64,000 nt of DNA from Sedimentibacter hydroxybenzoicus DSM 7310 (GTDB taxonomy: Bacteria > Bacillota > Clostridia > Tissierellales > Sedimentibacteraceae), in the NCBI RefSeq assembly GCF_013403245.1, contig NZ_JACBNQ010000004.1, positions 124,001 through 188,000 of the forward strand. Reading direction: 5' to 3'. Position 1 is the stretch's first letter, and each line of letters starts with the position of its first letter. A program made the position numbers and the translations under genes. This document shows positions 7,374-15,897 of this stretch, one piece after another. Under the pieces are notes generated by a model, which saw only the letters and a program-made list of their open reading frames with translations, searched no databases and was not told the DNA's origin.

Positions 7374-8576
7374 TCAAGCGTTTTTGGATTTCCGTTCCCT
7401 TATTTTTATAAACATTGATACCATAGGCTTATACCAAAACGGCTCCATACGCTTCTTAACGCTTTGAAGCGATTGAATTATGGGAATTTGTTGTGGACAA
7501 TGCTTTTCGCATTTCCCGCATTTTCTACACTGGCTTGCGGCGTAGTTTTTGCTGGGGTCTGTTGCACCCGTACTTGTCATGTACTGATTGAAGCCGCTAA
7601 ACCGTCCAACCGCATAGGACATATTATAAGCCGCAAAGCAACCTGGAATATTGACTTTGTGCGGACAGGGCATACAGTAGTTGCAGCCCGTACAGGGGAT
7701 TTTATATGAATTGTTAAATGCCTCGACAACCAATTGGAAAACCGCCGTTTCCGCTTCTGTCAGCATATTCGGGACAGCGCAACTTGCGATTTTCAGATTT
7801 TCTTCCAACTGTGCGGCGGCGTTCATACCCGAAAGTACCACCGTAATTTCGGGCTGATTCCATAGCCAGCGAAATGCCCATTCAGCAGGGGAACAGGAAT
7901 GATTGGCGTTCCTGAATATTTTTTGTGCCTTTTGGGGTAGGCTGTTTGCCAATGACCCACCGAGCAACGGCTCCATGATGATAACGGGAAGCCCTTTATC
8001 AGCAGCGCGTTTCAATCCGGCAGCGCCCGCCTGATATTCGGTATTGATGTAGTTGTATTGGATTTGGCAAAAATCCCAATCATATAAATCCAGCAAAGCC
8101 ATAAATTCCTTTTGCGCACCATGAAAAGAAAATCCAATCTGCCGGATTTGTCCGATGTCCTTTTTCGTACTAAGCCAGCTTTCAATACCCATATCGCAAA
8201 GCCTCTTCCATAGCTTTGTATCGGAAAGGTTGTGCATAAGGTAATAATCAAAATGATCTGTGTGCAGACGGTCGAGTTGCTCGTTAAATAACGTGTCAAA
8301 ATCTTCCGGACTTTGGCATTTTCCAAGTGGTAACTTCGTTGCAAGATAAATTTGGTCGCGGATTTCATTTTTGTGTATGATTTCCCCCAACGCCTCTTCG
8401 CAGCCGCCGTAAATGTATGCCGTATCAAAGTAGTTAATTCCGTGCTCTACGGCACCTATAATCAGCTCTTCAGTTTTTACTATATCAATTTGTCCCCTAC
8501 TGCGTGGAAAACGCATACAGCCAAAACCTAATATAGACAGTTTATTCTCGGATATTGGATCAATGCGATATTGCAT
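7374..8576 (-). CDS. Aldo/keto reductase with C-terminal 4Fe-4S domain
   Basis: This is an NAD(P)H-dependent reductase of the aldo/keto reductase superfamily fused to a ferredoxin-like domain (400 aa). The barrel shows the Asp/Tyr pair NYFDTAYIYGG, the Lys in LATKLPLG and the His in YYLMHN. Two Cys clusters follow: CTGCNYCMPCPHKVNIP (about 290) and CRKCGKCEKHCP (about 350). The substrate is unknown; electron transfer between NAD(P)H and a carbonyl through iron-sulfur clusters is likely. An ATG at 8594 overlaps the upstream gene's stop, but the ATG at 8576 follows a good AGAGGTGA site and gives the usual MQYR start. The gene is 10 bases after the NAD(P)-binding protein gene and co-transcribed with it. 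GC content is higher than in neighbouring mosaic DNA. Confidence 0.9.
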   Translation of the reverse strand: MQYRIDPISENKLSILGFGCMRFPRSRGQIDIVKTEELIIGAVEHGINYFDTAYIYGGCEEALGEIIHKNEIRDQIYLATKLPLGKCQSPEDFDTLFNEQLDRLHTDHFDYYLMHNLSDTKLWKRLCDMGIESWLSTKKDIGQIRQIGFSFHGAQKEFMALLDLYDWDFCQIQYNYINTEYQAGAAGLKRAADKGLPVIIMEPLLGGSLANSLPQKAQKIFRNANHSCSPAEWAFRWLWNQPEITVVLSGMNAAAQLEENLKIASCAVPNMLTEAETAVFQLVVEAFNNSYKIPCTGCNYCMPCPHKVNIPGCFAAYNMSYAVGRFSGFNQYMTSTGATDPSKNYAASQCRKCGKCEKHCPQQIPIIQSLQSVKKRMEPFWYKPMVSMFIKIRERKSKNA

Positions 8577-8586
8577 AACTTCACCT

Positions 8587-9222
8587 CTATTCACAATTCG
8601 CCACTGTAAATATTGTATTTACATATTGGGGATTTTCAATTTCATCAAGCATTGCCGCCGCATAATCAGCATAACTGATAACCGATTTACCTTTGCTATT
8701 TTTAAGCACAATATCCAATCCAGTTTGATATTTACCAGTTCTTTCGCCTTTCCACGAATAGACGATAGCAGGTGCCATATACGTCCAATCGAAACCGATG
8801 CTGTTATTTTTCAGTGTCAAATAGGCTTGCTCTAAAACAATACAGGCTTCACGCATTTCTTCGGACTGATTATTGTCATAAAACTTTATTTGACGCATTT
8901 TATCTGTGAATAAATGTCCGGCGGCTCCGACTGTAATTAACCGTTTTCCGCTGTTTTTCAAAATGGTCTGATAATGCTCTATGACCTCTATATGTTGCTT
9001 GCGGTTGTTGTAATCTTCGTTACCGAAAGCACTTACAATTACATCAAAGGGCGCAATGTCCCCGACTGTAATGCCAAAAACATCTCTTTGTATGTACGGT
9101 ACTTTTGCATTTAGACGTTCCGGTCTGCGAATAATAACCGTGCAATCCAAGTTACGGCGCAGGGCTTCATTTAAAATCATACTGCCGGATTTTCCCGTTG
9201 CGCCAATGATAGCTATTCTCAT
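8587..9222 (-). CDS. NAD(P)-binding Rossmann-fold oxidoreductase (NmrA/SDR-like)
   Basis: This is a 211-residue atypical short-chain dehydrogenase-like protein. It starts with a dinucleotide-binding loop MRIAIIGATGKSGSMI and has the central strands DVIVSAFGNE and LITVGAAGHLF seen in NAD(P)H-binding proteins related to flavin reductases. It is probably cytoplasmic; the substrate is unknown. The ATG at 9222 is preferred because AAGGAG lies 8 bases upstream; a GTG at 9231 overlaps the ribosome-site region. It forms a two-gene operon with the aldo/keto reductase and diverges from an AraC regulator that probably controls both. Confidence 0.85.
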   Translation of the reverse strand: MRIAIIGATGKSGSMILNEALRRNLDCTVIIRRPERLNAKVPYIQRDVFGITVGDIAPFDVIVSAFGNEDYNNRKQHIEVIEHYQTILKNSGKRLITVGAAGHLFTDKMRQIKFYDNNQSEEMREACIVLEQAYLTLKNNSIGFDWTYMAPAIVYSWKGERTGKYQTGLDIVLKNSKGKSVISYADYAAAMLDEIENPQYVNTIFTVANCE

Positions 9223-9393
9223 GCTTAACACTCCTTATTAATTATTCCAATTTTTTCTTTACACTTGTATTATATTGCATAACCAAAACTAAACAAGCCA
9301 TAAAACTGCAATATTTTTGCCTATTCCTGCATAACACCATTGATTTTAATAATTATTTATAATATACTTGTTACTGAAAGCAGGTGGGATAAT

Positions 9394-10308
9394 TTGAGTG
9401 AAGATATTTTAGTAGAAAAACAGGAATTGCTAAAAAGGCTGCTTACAATGACAAAGAGTATTGCAGTAAGTGAAGGTCGCAATGAAACCGCCGCACCGTT
9501 TCTGTCCGTGTATCGGCGCAGCATAGAAAATCCTTTGACTTGCGGCATCATCACACCATCACTCTGCCTTGTAGTGAATGGTGCAAAAAGGCTACACATG
9601 GGTACGGATATTTTTGACTATACGCCCGGTGATTTTTTAGTTTCCATGATAGATATTCCAGTATCCGGTCAAGTTGCCAGCGCAACAGAGGCATCTCCAT
9701 ATATCGGGCTGAATATTGATTTTACAATTGATGAAATTGTGTCGATTGCCATAGAATCAAAGTCGGGGTTACAAACGGATAGAAAGCCGCTTGTGGTTGG
9801 TGCTTTTGTTGGCAAGTCCGACATAGCAATTTTAAAAATATTTATCCGTCTTTTGAAGTTGAATAGCCGCCCCAAACAAGCGGCGTTTTTATCGACACTT
9901 TACAAGCAAGAATTAATATATGAGCTACTTTCGGGCGAATACGGACACTTATTTTTCAAGTACATTATGATAGACCAACAGGCCAATGGCATTGGAAACG
10001 CTATTGTTTGGATTAAGGAAAATCTTAGTACTTCCTTTACGATTGAAAGCCTCGCCAAAGCCAACGGGATGAGTGTATCTGCCCTACAACATGGCTTTAA
10101 GACGGTTACGACAATGGGGCCGCTCAAATATCAAAAACAGCTTCGACTTCAAGAGGCTCGACGTCTCATGCTGAATAATTCGTTTGACGCAACAACGGCG
10201 GCGCTAAAAGTGGGATACGAAAGCCCCTCACAATTTAGCCGGGAATATCGGCGTTTGTTTGGTCTGCCGCCGCTTCAAGATATAAAGGCACTTCGTAATA
10301 ACGCCTAA
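9394..10308 (+). CDS. AraC-family transcriptional regulator (AraC_N type)
   Basis: This is a transcription factor of about 304 aa. The N-terminal AraC_N cupin-like domain (LCLVVNGAKRLHMGTDIFDY near 60-80) senses a small molecule. The C-terminal part holds two helix-turn-helix motifs (FTIESLAKANGMSVSALQHG near 215-235, and DATTAALKVGYESPSQFSRE near 265-285, ending YRRLFGLPP). The first ATG at 9340 lacks a ribosome site; the in-frame TTG at 9394 has AGGTGGGA correctly spaced and is preferred. It diverges from the reductase operon at 7374-9222. In this subfamily the regulator commonly controls a divergent aldo/keto reductase, which suits the arrangement. Confidence 0.9.
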   Translation: MSEDILVEKQELLKRLLTMTKSIAVSEGRNETAAPFLSVYRRSIENPLTCGIITPSLCLVVNGAKRLHMGTDIFDYTPGDFLVSMIDIPVSGQVASATEASPYIGLNIDFTIDEIVSIAIESKSGLQTDRKPLVVGAFVGKSDIAILKIFIRLLKLNSRPKQAAFLSTLYKQELIYELLSGEYGHLFFKYIMIDQQANGIGNAIVWIKENLSTSFTIESLAKANGMSVSALQHGFKTVTTMGPLKYQKQLRLQEARRLMLNNSFDATTAALKVGYESPSQFSREYRRLFGLPPLQDIKALRNNA

Positions 10309-10485
10309 CCACATGGGGTATAGGATTAAAATTCTCCCTTTCTGCTAAACGGCGTTACGCCTCATGCTGCGTCATGTCGCTCGCTACCGCTCCATTTCCT
10401 TGTTTTTTTCGCACTAAAAGTGATGCAAAAGATGGCTTTTTAGTAGGATAGATAATATTTTATAAATCACAAATTAGAGAGAAAT

Positions 10486-10535
10486 AAAGCCGGAGAAATA
10501 TGGTGGATTTATATCATATATTCTCCGGCTTTAAT
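10486..10535. terminator. Terminator between AraC and PucR genes
   Basis: AAAGCCGGAGAA (10486-10497) pairs perfectly with TTCTCCGGCTTT (10521-10532). The rest of 10309-10678 shows a GC-richer patch at 10330-10405 with no recognisable gene, then AT-rich sequence. Confidence 0.75.
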
Positions 10536-10678
10536 AGCTTTATATTCTTTATTGCAAGAGGGATTTTATTCGAATGAAAAAGGAGCCTTTCTATCATCTG
10601 ATTGGCTTATTCATAAAATTCAAGTATAAGTAATTGCGAAACAAAAATAAAAAAAAGAAACAAAGCAAAAAAAACCTG

Positions 10679-12163
10679 CTATCGTCCTGCATCTTCTTTC
10701 ATCATGGCGTAGGTCAAAAAAATGTGCGCCAGCTCTTGGAAATCATCGTAATTTACATTATACAGTTCTCTTATGCGTTGAATTCGATAGTTAATGGTAT
10801 TCTTGTGCAAAAACAGTTCTACACTCGCTTTTGCTATGCTTCTATTGTGTTTAATATAAGCATAGAGAGTGCTGCTGAAATCTGTAGCGTTTATTCGGTC
10901 ATATTCCGCAAGCTCAAGCACAACAGGATGATATAAAAACCGGCAGGATGGAAGTCTGCACAACGAGTTTACAATGTCATCCATCGCAAATCTCTGGTAA
11001 TCAAAAACACGAAAACTAGAATTGCATTTCTTTCCGTATAGCAGCGCATTTTTTGCTTGGTTGTAATAATGCTGTAAATCAAACATATCTGAAAACATAC
11101 GGCTCATGCCTATGTATGTGCCGAATTGTATACAAAATTTTTCAAGCTCTACCCGCGCCTTTTCATGAGCCGCCCCTTCCGACAGGGCGACAATATATTT
11201 TGCGTAAACAATGCATTTTGTATTTGATAGGCATCTTGCAAAACCATTCTTTAACTTTTGTTCTAAACCTTGATGCCCTGGTTTAGGTACCTCTATCAGC
11301 ATGATTTGTAGATTATCTGCCGCTTCCCATCTGTGCTTGCGCATCCGCATTTCCAATTCATTCCGAGTTTCAATACGCCCATCCAACAAATCGCAAATTA
11401 TCTGGTCAAACATAGCTTTAGTTCCCGGCGGATACACCGGAAATTTTTCAATTTGAACTGATAATAGCTTTGCCATGGTTCGTATTACATCCAAATCCCC
11501 TTCACTTACGGCTCGCTCGTATTCCATGACCTGAAAAACTCCCATATAAACACAGTTGCAAAATATTGAGCAAAAACAGAAGTTATAGCCATCCACTGGT
11601 AGCTTCAGAATATCTTTTCTGTTTGTTATTGTTGAGTGTACTTCATAAAACGATTCGTTATAATTGTCTATGCTATATTCTCCGGTGTCAACAAGCTCTC
11701 TCCACTGCGGCATAGATATACCCTTCGGTTCCCTCACCGCTATTAAGTTCTGCTTGTAGTCCGCAAACAGAATAGGGTTTCCCAAATGCCCATAGGCAAT
11801 ATCCATGAGAGTCTCGGTACTTTCGTTTTCGCTTATCAATCCGTACATGGCAAGACAGGTATCCTCGGCGCGCTGCTTGTCATCCCACCAATCGAACAGC
11901 TTGTCAAAAACCTCACGGAGCGAAAGCTCCGTTTCTATGTAAATACTGTTTTTCTTCGGCACAACAGCAGATGCATCATTACAAAGAACAACTGCGCCAT
12001 CGCAGGATAAATCCTCTCTGTTTTCGCATATAAAAAGAGTGCTGTGACACATATGCGAAGACAGCGGCAAAGCCATTTCTATTCTCAAAAAAGATTTGCT
12101 GTCAAATGAGCCTGTGTATTTGTAATTGCTTTTCAAGTATTGCGCTATTTCTGAACTTTTCAT
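10679..12163 (-). CDS. PucR/CdaR-family transcriptional regulator
   Basis: This is a 494-residue regulator with the C-terminal PucR helix-turn-helix: LAEYDRINATDFSSTLYAYI, then SVELFLHKNTINYRIQRIRE (about 440-475). The middle (about 130-400) fits the GAF-like and GGDEF-like spacer domains of this family. There is no membrane segment. PucR-type proteins usually control a neighbouring catabolic operon. It is divergent from the NIPSNAP-like/nitronate monooxygenase pair, with a perfect ATGTGATG-type palindrome at 12205-12221 between them that could be its operator. It ends near 10679 against a strong terminator. Confidence 0.85.
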   Translation of the reverse strand: MKSSEIAQYLKSNYKYTGSFDSKSFLRIEMALPLSSHMCHSTLFICENREDLSCDGAVVLCNDASAVVPKKNSIYIETELSLREVFDKLFDWWDDKQRAEDTCLAMYGLISENESTETLMDIAYGHLGNPILFADYKQNLIAVREPKGISMPQWRELVDTGEYSIDNYNESFYEVHSTITNRKDILKLPVDGYNFCFCSIFCNCVYMGVFQVMEYERAVSEGDLDVIRTMAKLLSVQIEKFPVYPPGTKAMFDQIICDLLDGRIETRNELEMRMRKHRWEAADNLQIMLIEVPKPGHQGLEQKLKNGFARCLSNTKCIVYAKYIVALSEGAAHEKARVELEKFCIQFGTYIGMSRMFSDMFDLQHYYNQAKNALLYGKKCNSSFRVFDYQRFAMDDIVNSLCRLPSCRFLYHPVVLELAEYDRINATDFSSTLYAYIKHNRSIAKASVELFLHKNTINYRIQRIRELYNVNYDDFQELAHIFLTYAMMKEDAGR

Positions 12164-12204
12164 ATTGTCTCCTTTCTTGCGTCAAAATTACTTTGTTTTT
12201 GCAC

Positions 12205-12221
12205 ATGTGATGCCATCACAT
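12205..12221. promoter_or_regulatory. Palindromic operator candidate
   Basis: ATGTGATG and CATCACAT form a perfect 8-bp palindrome around one base, in the divergent gap between the PucR-type regulator and the NIPSNAP-like gene. It resembles a CRP-type half-site pair (TGTGA...TCACA) but with 5 instead of 6 spacer bases. Confidence 0.5.
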
Positions 12222-12352
12222 ATAGTATATCATAAAAATGTATTTGTGTCCCATTTTCATACTGAAGATTTTTCGTTAAAATATAAACAAGCAATCAAAA
12301 AGAGTGAAGAAAGTGCGTAATAATCGAAGAATGAAATGAAAGGATGAAAAAA

Positions 12353-13021
12353 ATGGTAAAAAAAACGGTAAAAACAGTTAACTATGCAATTGAGCAATTC
12401 ATTGACTTTTCCCCTCCAATGCCAATGTCAACAGATGAATATGTGGAGCTTGCAAACAAGTACCTTCTGCCTGCTCAGGAGAGGCTTGGCTTCAGAGTCA
12501 TAGGCGCATGGGAATATGACTCCTCCCGCCTTTCAAGCATCTACCAGATACTTGGTTTTGAATCCCTTGAGGACATTGCCCGCTTCGAGAAGCTCCGCAA
12601 GGAGGACGCCGACTTTGCGGCATTTGAAACAAGAGTTGAGGAGCTTGCCCCTGAAAAGCAGGAGCACATTTTAAAGGTCGCTCTTGACAACTCCATCGCA
12701 TATTCCACCGAACCCCATGGTGTCTATTCCATGGCTTTTCTTGATGCACACGCCGGGAAGCTGCAGACAGTAGTGGATATGGCTTTGGAATCATCTGCTG
12801 TGGAGATTAACAACAGCAGAATAACCTTCACTGCCACACGTCTGACCGGAAAGCGTAATGTGATGCTCGACCTGTGGTACGGTCACCTTGGCAGAGAAAG
12901 AGATGGATACGCTCCATATCCCGTTGAAGGTCACGACTATATGCGCAATCAGCTGCGGGCCGTAACATACGACGAGAAGATTCTCTACATGTATCCCCTT
13001 CCGTATTCTCCATTGAAATAA
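12353..13021 (+). CDS. NIPSNAP-like dimeric alpha/beta-barrel protein
   Basis: This 222-residue soluble protein appears to have two ferredoxin-like halves, as in NIPSNAP and other dimeric alpha/beta-barrel proteins: YAIEQFIDFSPPMPMS and WEYDSSRLSSIYQILGF near 50-70, then a second half from about 120. It is probably an enzyme or a partner of the next gene; the reaction is unknown. The ATG at 12353 is chosen over 12344 because GAAAGG lies 9 bases upstream. Only 40 bases separate it from the flavin-dependent monooxygenase gene. Base composition (close to half GC) differs from most of the window, suggesting transfer of this module together with its PucR regulator. Confidence 0.55.
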   Translation: MVKKTVKTVNYAIEQFIDFSPPMPMSTDEYVELANKYLLPAQERLGFRVIGAWEYDSSRLSSIYQILGFESLEDIARFEKLRKEDADFAAFETRVEELAPEKQEHILKVALDNSIAYSTEPHGVYSMAFLDAHAGKLQTVVDMALESSAVEINNSRITFTATRLTGKRNVMLDLWYGHLGRERDGYAPYPVEGHDYMRNQLRAVTYDEKILYMYPLPYSPLK

Positions 13022-13061
13022 CGCACAGCGGTTAAAATTAAAATAAAGAGAGGTAAAACAC

Positions 13062-14054
13062 ATGGGTAACAGAGTAACAGAACTTTTTAAGATTGAAAGA
13101 CCAATACTTGAAGGAGCAATGGCATACGCCTGCGACGCGAAATTGGCAAAGGCCTTCTGCGATGCCGGCGGCCTCGGTCTGCTGGGCATGAACTGCACAA
13201 TAGTGGACAAAAACGAATACGATCCCATAAAAAATGCAGAGAATATGCGGGGTGAGATTCGCAAGCTCCGCAGCATGACGGACAAGCCATTTGCAGTAAA
13301 TTACATTCCTCCCATGAAGGGCACAGATCCGAAAAGCAATTATTCGGGACCCTTTAAGCAGCTCATCATTGAGGAAAAGGTGCCCGTAGTCGTCATAGTC
13401 GGCGATTTTAACGACGGCATGATAGCGCCTGAAATCGAGGACTTCAAAAACGCAGGTGTGACAGTTGTTTACCGTGAGGCGTGCTGCACGGTGCAGACCT
13501 GTGTAGATGCGGTAAAAGCGGGGGCTGATGCCATTATAGTCACAGGCTGTGAAGCGGGCGGACACAACAGCAAATACAATATGAGCCTTGCCTGCATACT
13601 GCCTCAGGTAACAGACGTGTTGACAGATGTTCCCATCATAGCCGCAGGCGGCATCGTAGGCGAAAAGTCTGCAAGAGCTGCGGTAGCCATGGGCGCAGAT
13701 GGTGTGTATATCGGCACAGCAATCATGGTGGCGGAAGAAGCGCGTATGCACCCGAATTTCAAGCAAGCAATCATAGATGCTCAGGGTGAGGATATCGTCA
13801 CATGGAGAGCATCCACTGCCCGTATGAATACCACAAACAATTACTTGGGCAGAGTGTGCTCAGCCCTTGCGGCAGGTGGCGCTTCGCCTTATGAAATTGC
13901 TCAGCATTATACAGGCGATCACTTCATCAAGGCTATGATGCAAGGTGATGTTGAGCATGGCTGTGTTACCTTAAGCGGAGCCTGCGGAGCCATCAAGGAG
14001 ATAAGATCTACCAAGGCGATTTTGGACGACATCGCCAAAGGTATGGGATATTAA
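13062..14054 (+). CDS. Nitronate monooxygenase / FabK-like flavoprotein
   Basis: This is a flavin-dependent TIM-barrel enzyme (330 aa) of the 2-nitropropane dioxygenase/FabK group. Visible motifs are the N-terminal PILEGAMAYACDAKLAKAFC, the substrate-loop His in TGCEAGGHNS (about 165), the FMN phosphate-binding loops IIAAGGIVGEKSARAAVAMG (about 195-215) and DGVYIGTAIMVAEEA. The family either oxidises alkyl nitronates or reduces enoyl-ACP. Here the regulatory setting (PucR, NIPSNAP-like partner) favours a catabolic or detoxifying oxygenase or reductase, not fatty acid synthesis. It has a ribosome site (GAGAGG) and follows the NIPSNAP-like gene in one operon. Confidence 0.85.
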   Translation: MGNRVTELFKIERPILEGAMAYACDAKLAKAFCDAGGLGLLGMNCTIVDKNEYDPIKNAENMRGEIRKLRSMTDKPFAVNYIPPMKGTDPKSNYSGPFKQLIIEEKVPVVVIVGDFNDGMIAPEIEDFKNAGVTVVYREACCTVQTCVDAVKAGADAIIVTGCEAGGHNSKYNMSLACILPQVTDVLTDVPIIAAGGIVGEKSARAAVAMGADGVYIGTAIMVAEEARMHPNFKQAIIDAQGEDIVTWRASTARMNTTNNYLGRVCSALAAGGASPYEIAQHYTGDHFIKAMMQGDVEHGCVTLSGACGAIKEIRSTKAILDDIAKGMGY

Positions 14055-14094
14055 TTGTAGGCAGCAATCGCCGTGCAAGGCGTTCCACGGCGGC

Positions 14095-14277
14095 TTGTGG
14101 AACGCTATCTCACTGGACGATGCCCATGTCAAGGCAAAATGTCGTGGGCGGAAGTCTCCGCTCCAGTTCTGCAAACGAAAGAATTATAAAAGTTTCACGT
14201 TAAAGCAGGATGGGCACCGGTTCCACGACGGCGACAGGGTCACAATCATGGGCCGGGACTACAAATATTCCGCGTAA
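14095..14277 (+). other. GC-rich open remnant (60 codons), not recognised
   Basis: A short GC-rich frame ends in FHDGDRVTIMGRDYKYSA. It has no ribosome site, and the sequence before it is also open in other frames. It may be the 3' scrap of a transferred gene. No family is recognised and I do not propose it as a working gene. Confidence 0.25.
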
Positions 14278-14292
14278 CGGCCTTTGAACAAA

Positions 14293-14334
14293 TTGCCGCC
14301 TAACTCGTGACTTTAGTCATGAGTTAGGCGGCAA
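14293..14334. terminator. Long GC-rich hairpin (19-bp stem)
   Basis: TTGCCGCCTAACTCGTGAC (14293-14311) pairs with 14316-14334 (one wobble) over a TTTA loop. There is no long T-run, so it may be a terminator with a weak tail or a remnant end of a mobile sequence. Confidence 0.55.
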
Positions 14335-14366
14335 GCAATTTGCTATTTAATGAAGGCTTTATTAAA

Positions 14367-14979
14367 CTATTTTATTATTGTCTTAATTCCTGCTGATACG
14401 ATCATGGCAATATGCTTAGATAAATCCTCTAGTAAAATTTTCTAATCCGTTTTGAACCACTCCTTATACGCTGTAATCAGTCCTCCTGCCACATATTCAA
14501 GAATATATTTAAGCATTTCAGGGCTGACTGTGGTTTTACTTTCTAAAGTGATGAGAGCACTTCTCTGATTACATTTTTAATTTTCTCGAACATAGTATCA
14601 ATCAATGAGGAGTTGATAAGAAGAGTAAAAAAATTAATATCTTTATTGATAATCTCCGTAAAGATATTAAACATTAAATTCGGTTCCAAAATTATTTTTA
14701 TAATATCTTGTTTATTTATGATACAAACAAACTCTTTAATAATATCGTCTTCGATTTCATTAATAATGCCATTGGCACCTTTATAATACACATAAAAAGT
14801 TTTTCTGTTAATATCCGCAATATCAGAGATTTCAGTTACCGTTATTTCATTTGAATTTTTTTTAGCCGCCAAAGTCATAAAAGTCATTCTAATAGTTTTT
14901 TTGTTTTTCTTACTCTTTTATCAAGCTTGGCTGGATTTTTTGCTGTATTATCCACTACTTTCCATCCCATCTGATTCAT
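14367..14979 (-). pseudogene. TetR-family regulator, broken by two frameshifts and a stop
   Basis: Read from 14979, the frame starts MNQMGWKVVDNTAKNP and continues LDKRVRKTKK. It then shifts inside a run of seven A bases and resumes TIRMTFMTLAAKKNSNEITV, followed by the TetR recognition helix DINRKTFYVYYK. A second shift near 14545-14555 moves the reading to KTTVSPEMLKYILEYVAGGL and ITAYKEWFKTD, ending in a stop at 14442. A further in-frame stretch (KILLEDLSKHIAMIV) runs to 14367. The longest single open piece is 14543-14887. The protein should be non-functional unless the poly-A shift is a sequencing error; the other lesions make that unlikely to rescue it. Confidence 0.75.
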
Positions 14980-15132
14980 TTAATAACTTAATGCAATCAT
15001 TTTTACCGATAAACGATACCTTTGGGACATATGAATCATATTTTGACCATTGATTTAGTTTGGCGAACGAATATAATTATAAATATGTAGTATAAATAAA
15101 TTGTTGTATTCAATAAAAAAGGAGGATTTAGT

Positions 15133-15291
15133 ATGATACAATTTAAGAGTAATGGTGCGACTCCACCGATAGACATGGTTGCTAACCCAAGTATAGAAAA
15201 AGGATTTACTATTTGGGTTATTGTGGTGTTTTTAGTATTCCTCGACTTCGCGGTCAATTATTTTATAAATATACTGAAATTGAGGATATGA
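15133..15291 (+). CDS. Small membrane peptide (52 aa)
   Basis: This short gene has an excellent ribosome site (AAAGGAGGATTTAGT then ATG). The product reads MIQFKSNGATPPIDMVANPS, followed by one hydrophobic segment (about residues 27-46, IWVIVVFLVFLDFAVNYF) and a short basic end. This suggests a single-pass inner-membrane peptide. The function is unknown; small hydrophobic toxins, leader peptides or regulators of membrane proteins look like this. No antitoxin RNA could be identified. It faces the TetR pseudogene divergently. Confidence 0.55.
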   Translation: MIQFKSNGATPPIDMVANPSIEKGFTIWVIVVFLVFLDFAVNYFINILKLRI

Positions 15292-15299
15292 GAGTTAAA

Positions 15300-15371
15300 G
15301 ACTTTTATATCCTTTATTTTTCTTGCAAAAGTTTACAAATTGTAGTACAATAATACAAGAACATACATTCG
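15300..15371 (+). promoter_or_regulatory. Orphan SOS-type promoter (TTGCAA-17-TACAAT with LexA-like box)
   Basis: TTGCAA (15323-15328) and TACAAT (15346-15351) are 17 bases apart, followed by GAACATACATTC (15359-15370), one base off a GAAC-N4-GTTC LexA box. The same unit precedes the Y-family polymerase at 35935-35982. Here the downstream gene is a wreck. Confidence 0.6.
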
Positions 15372-15419
15372 ATTGATATGGAAGTCTAATTCAGAGGAAA
15401 TTACAAAGTAAAAATATTT

Positions 15420-15775
15420 AAAGAGAATAAATTTGTGTAACAGATTGTTGAACAAATTCCATGGCGAACAAACCATACGTTGATGGGTAAGTTGAATGAT
15501 TTTGAGAGCTGGGGTTGGTATGCATATAAGGCTATTGAAAGAAGGGTGTATGGCTTAAATTTAAGAATACGATAAATATAAACTGGATGCTGACCGAATT
15601 TCAGATGTTTTACCTCATGCTGAAACAAATCCTGACTTTCGGTGGGTGGAGATTAACGGAGTTGTCGAGATTCATCCCGTTATATTGTGCAACCAGTCTT
15701 ATGATATATTCATTAATTTTATAGAATCCAACGGCCGGTTTTTTCGGTTGAGGGTTCAAGGATATAACCGATGAG
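15420..15775 (+). pseudogene. Degenerate gene remnant, family not recognised
   Basis: Coding-like stretches in shifting frames include DADRISDVLPHAETNPDFRW, VEINGVVEIHPVILCNQSYD and INFIESNGRFFRLRVQGYNR. These are protein-like but interrupted, with no start or ribosome site. They follow the orphan SOS-type promoter at 15323-15370 and precede the rhuM gene. The rest of 15292-15897 is AT-rich and empty. Confidence 0.4.
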
Positions 15776-15897
15776 AAACAGGATGATTAGATTTTTCGGA
15801 AAGTAGAGTCATACTAATACAATATAAGAAAAATGACATTTATGTTTGATGAATTTATAATAAAAGCATAAATGTCAAGAATTGGAGACAATTAATT

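Noticed and set aside
7464-7709. Plus-strand 81-codon frame inside the aldo/keto reductase gene
   Set aside because: It is antisense to the iron-sulfur domain of a clearly coding gene.
13038-13766. Minus-strand 242-codon frame opposite the nitronate monooxygenase gene
   Set aside because: The plus-strand gene has a family match, ribosome site and operon context; the minus frame is His/Tyr/Cys-rich without any recognisable domain.
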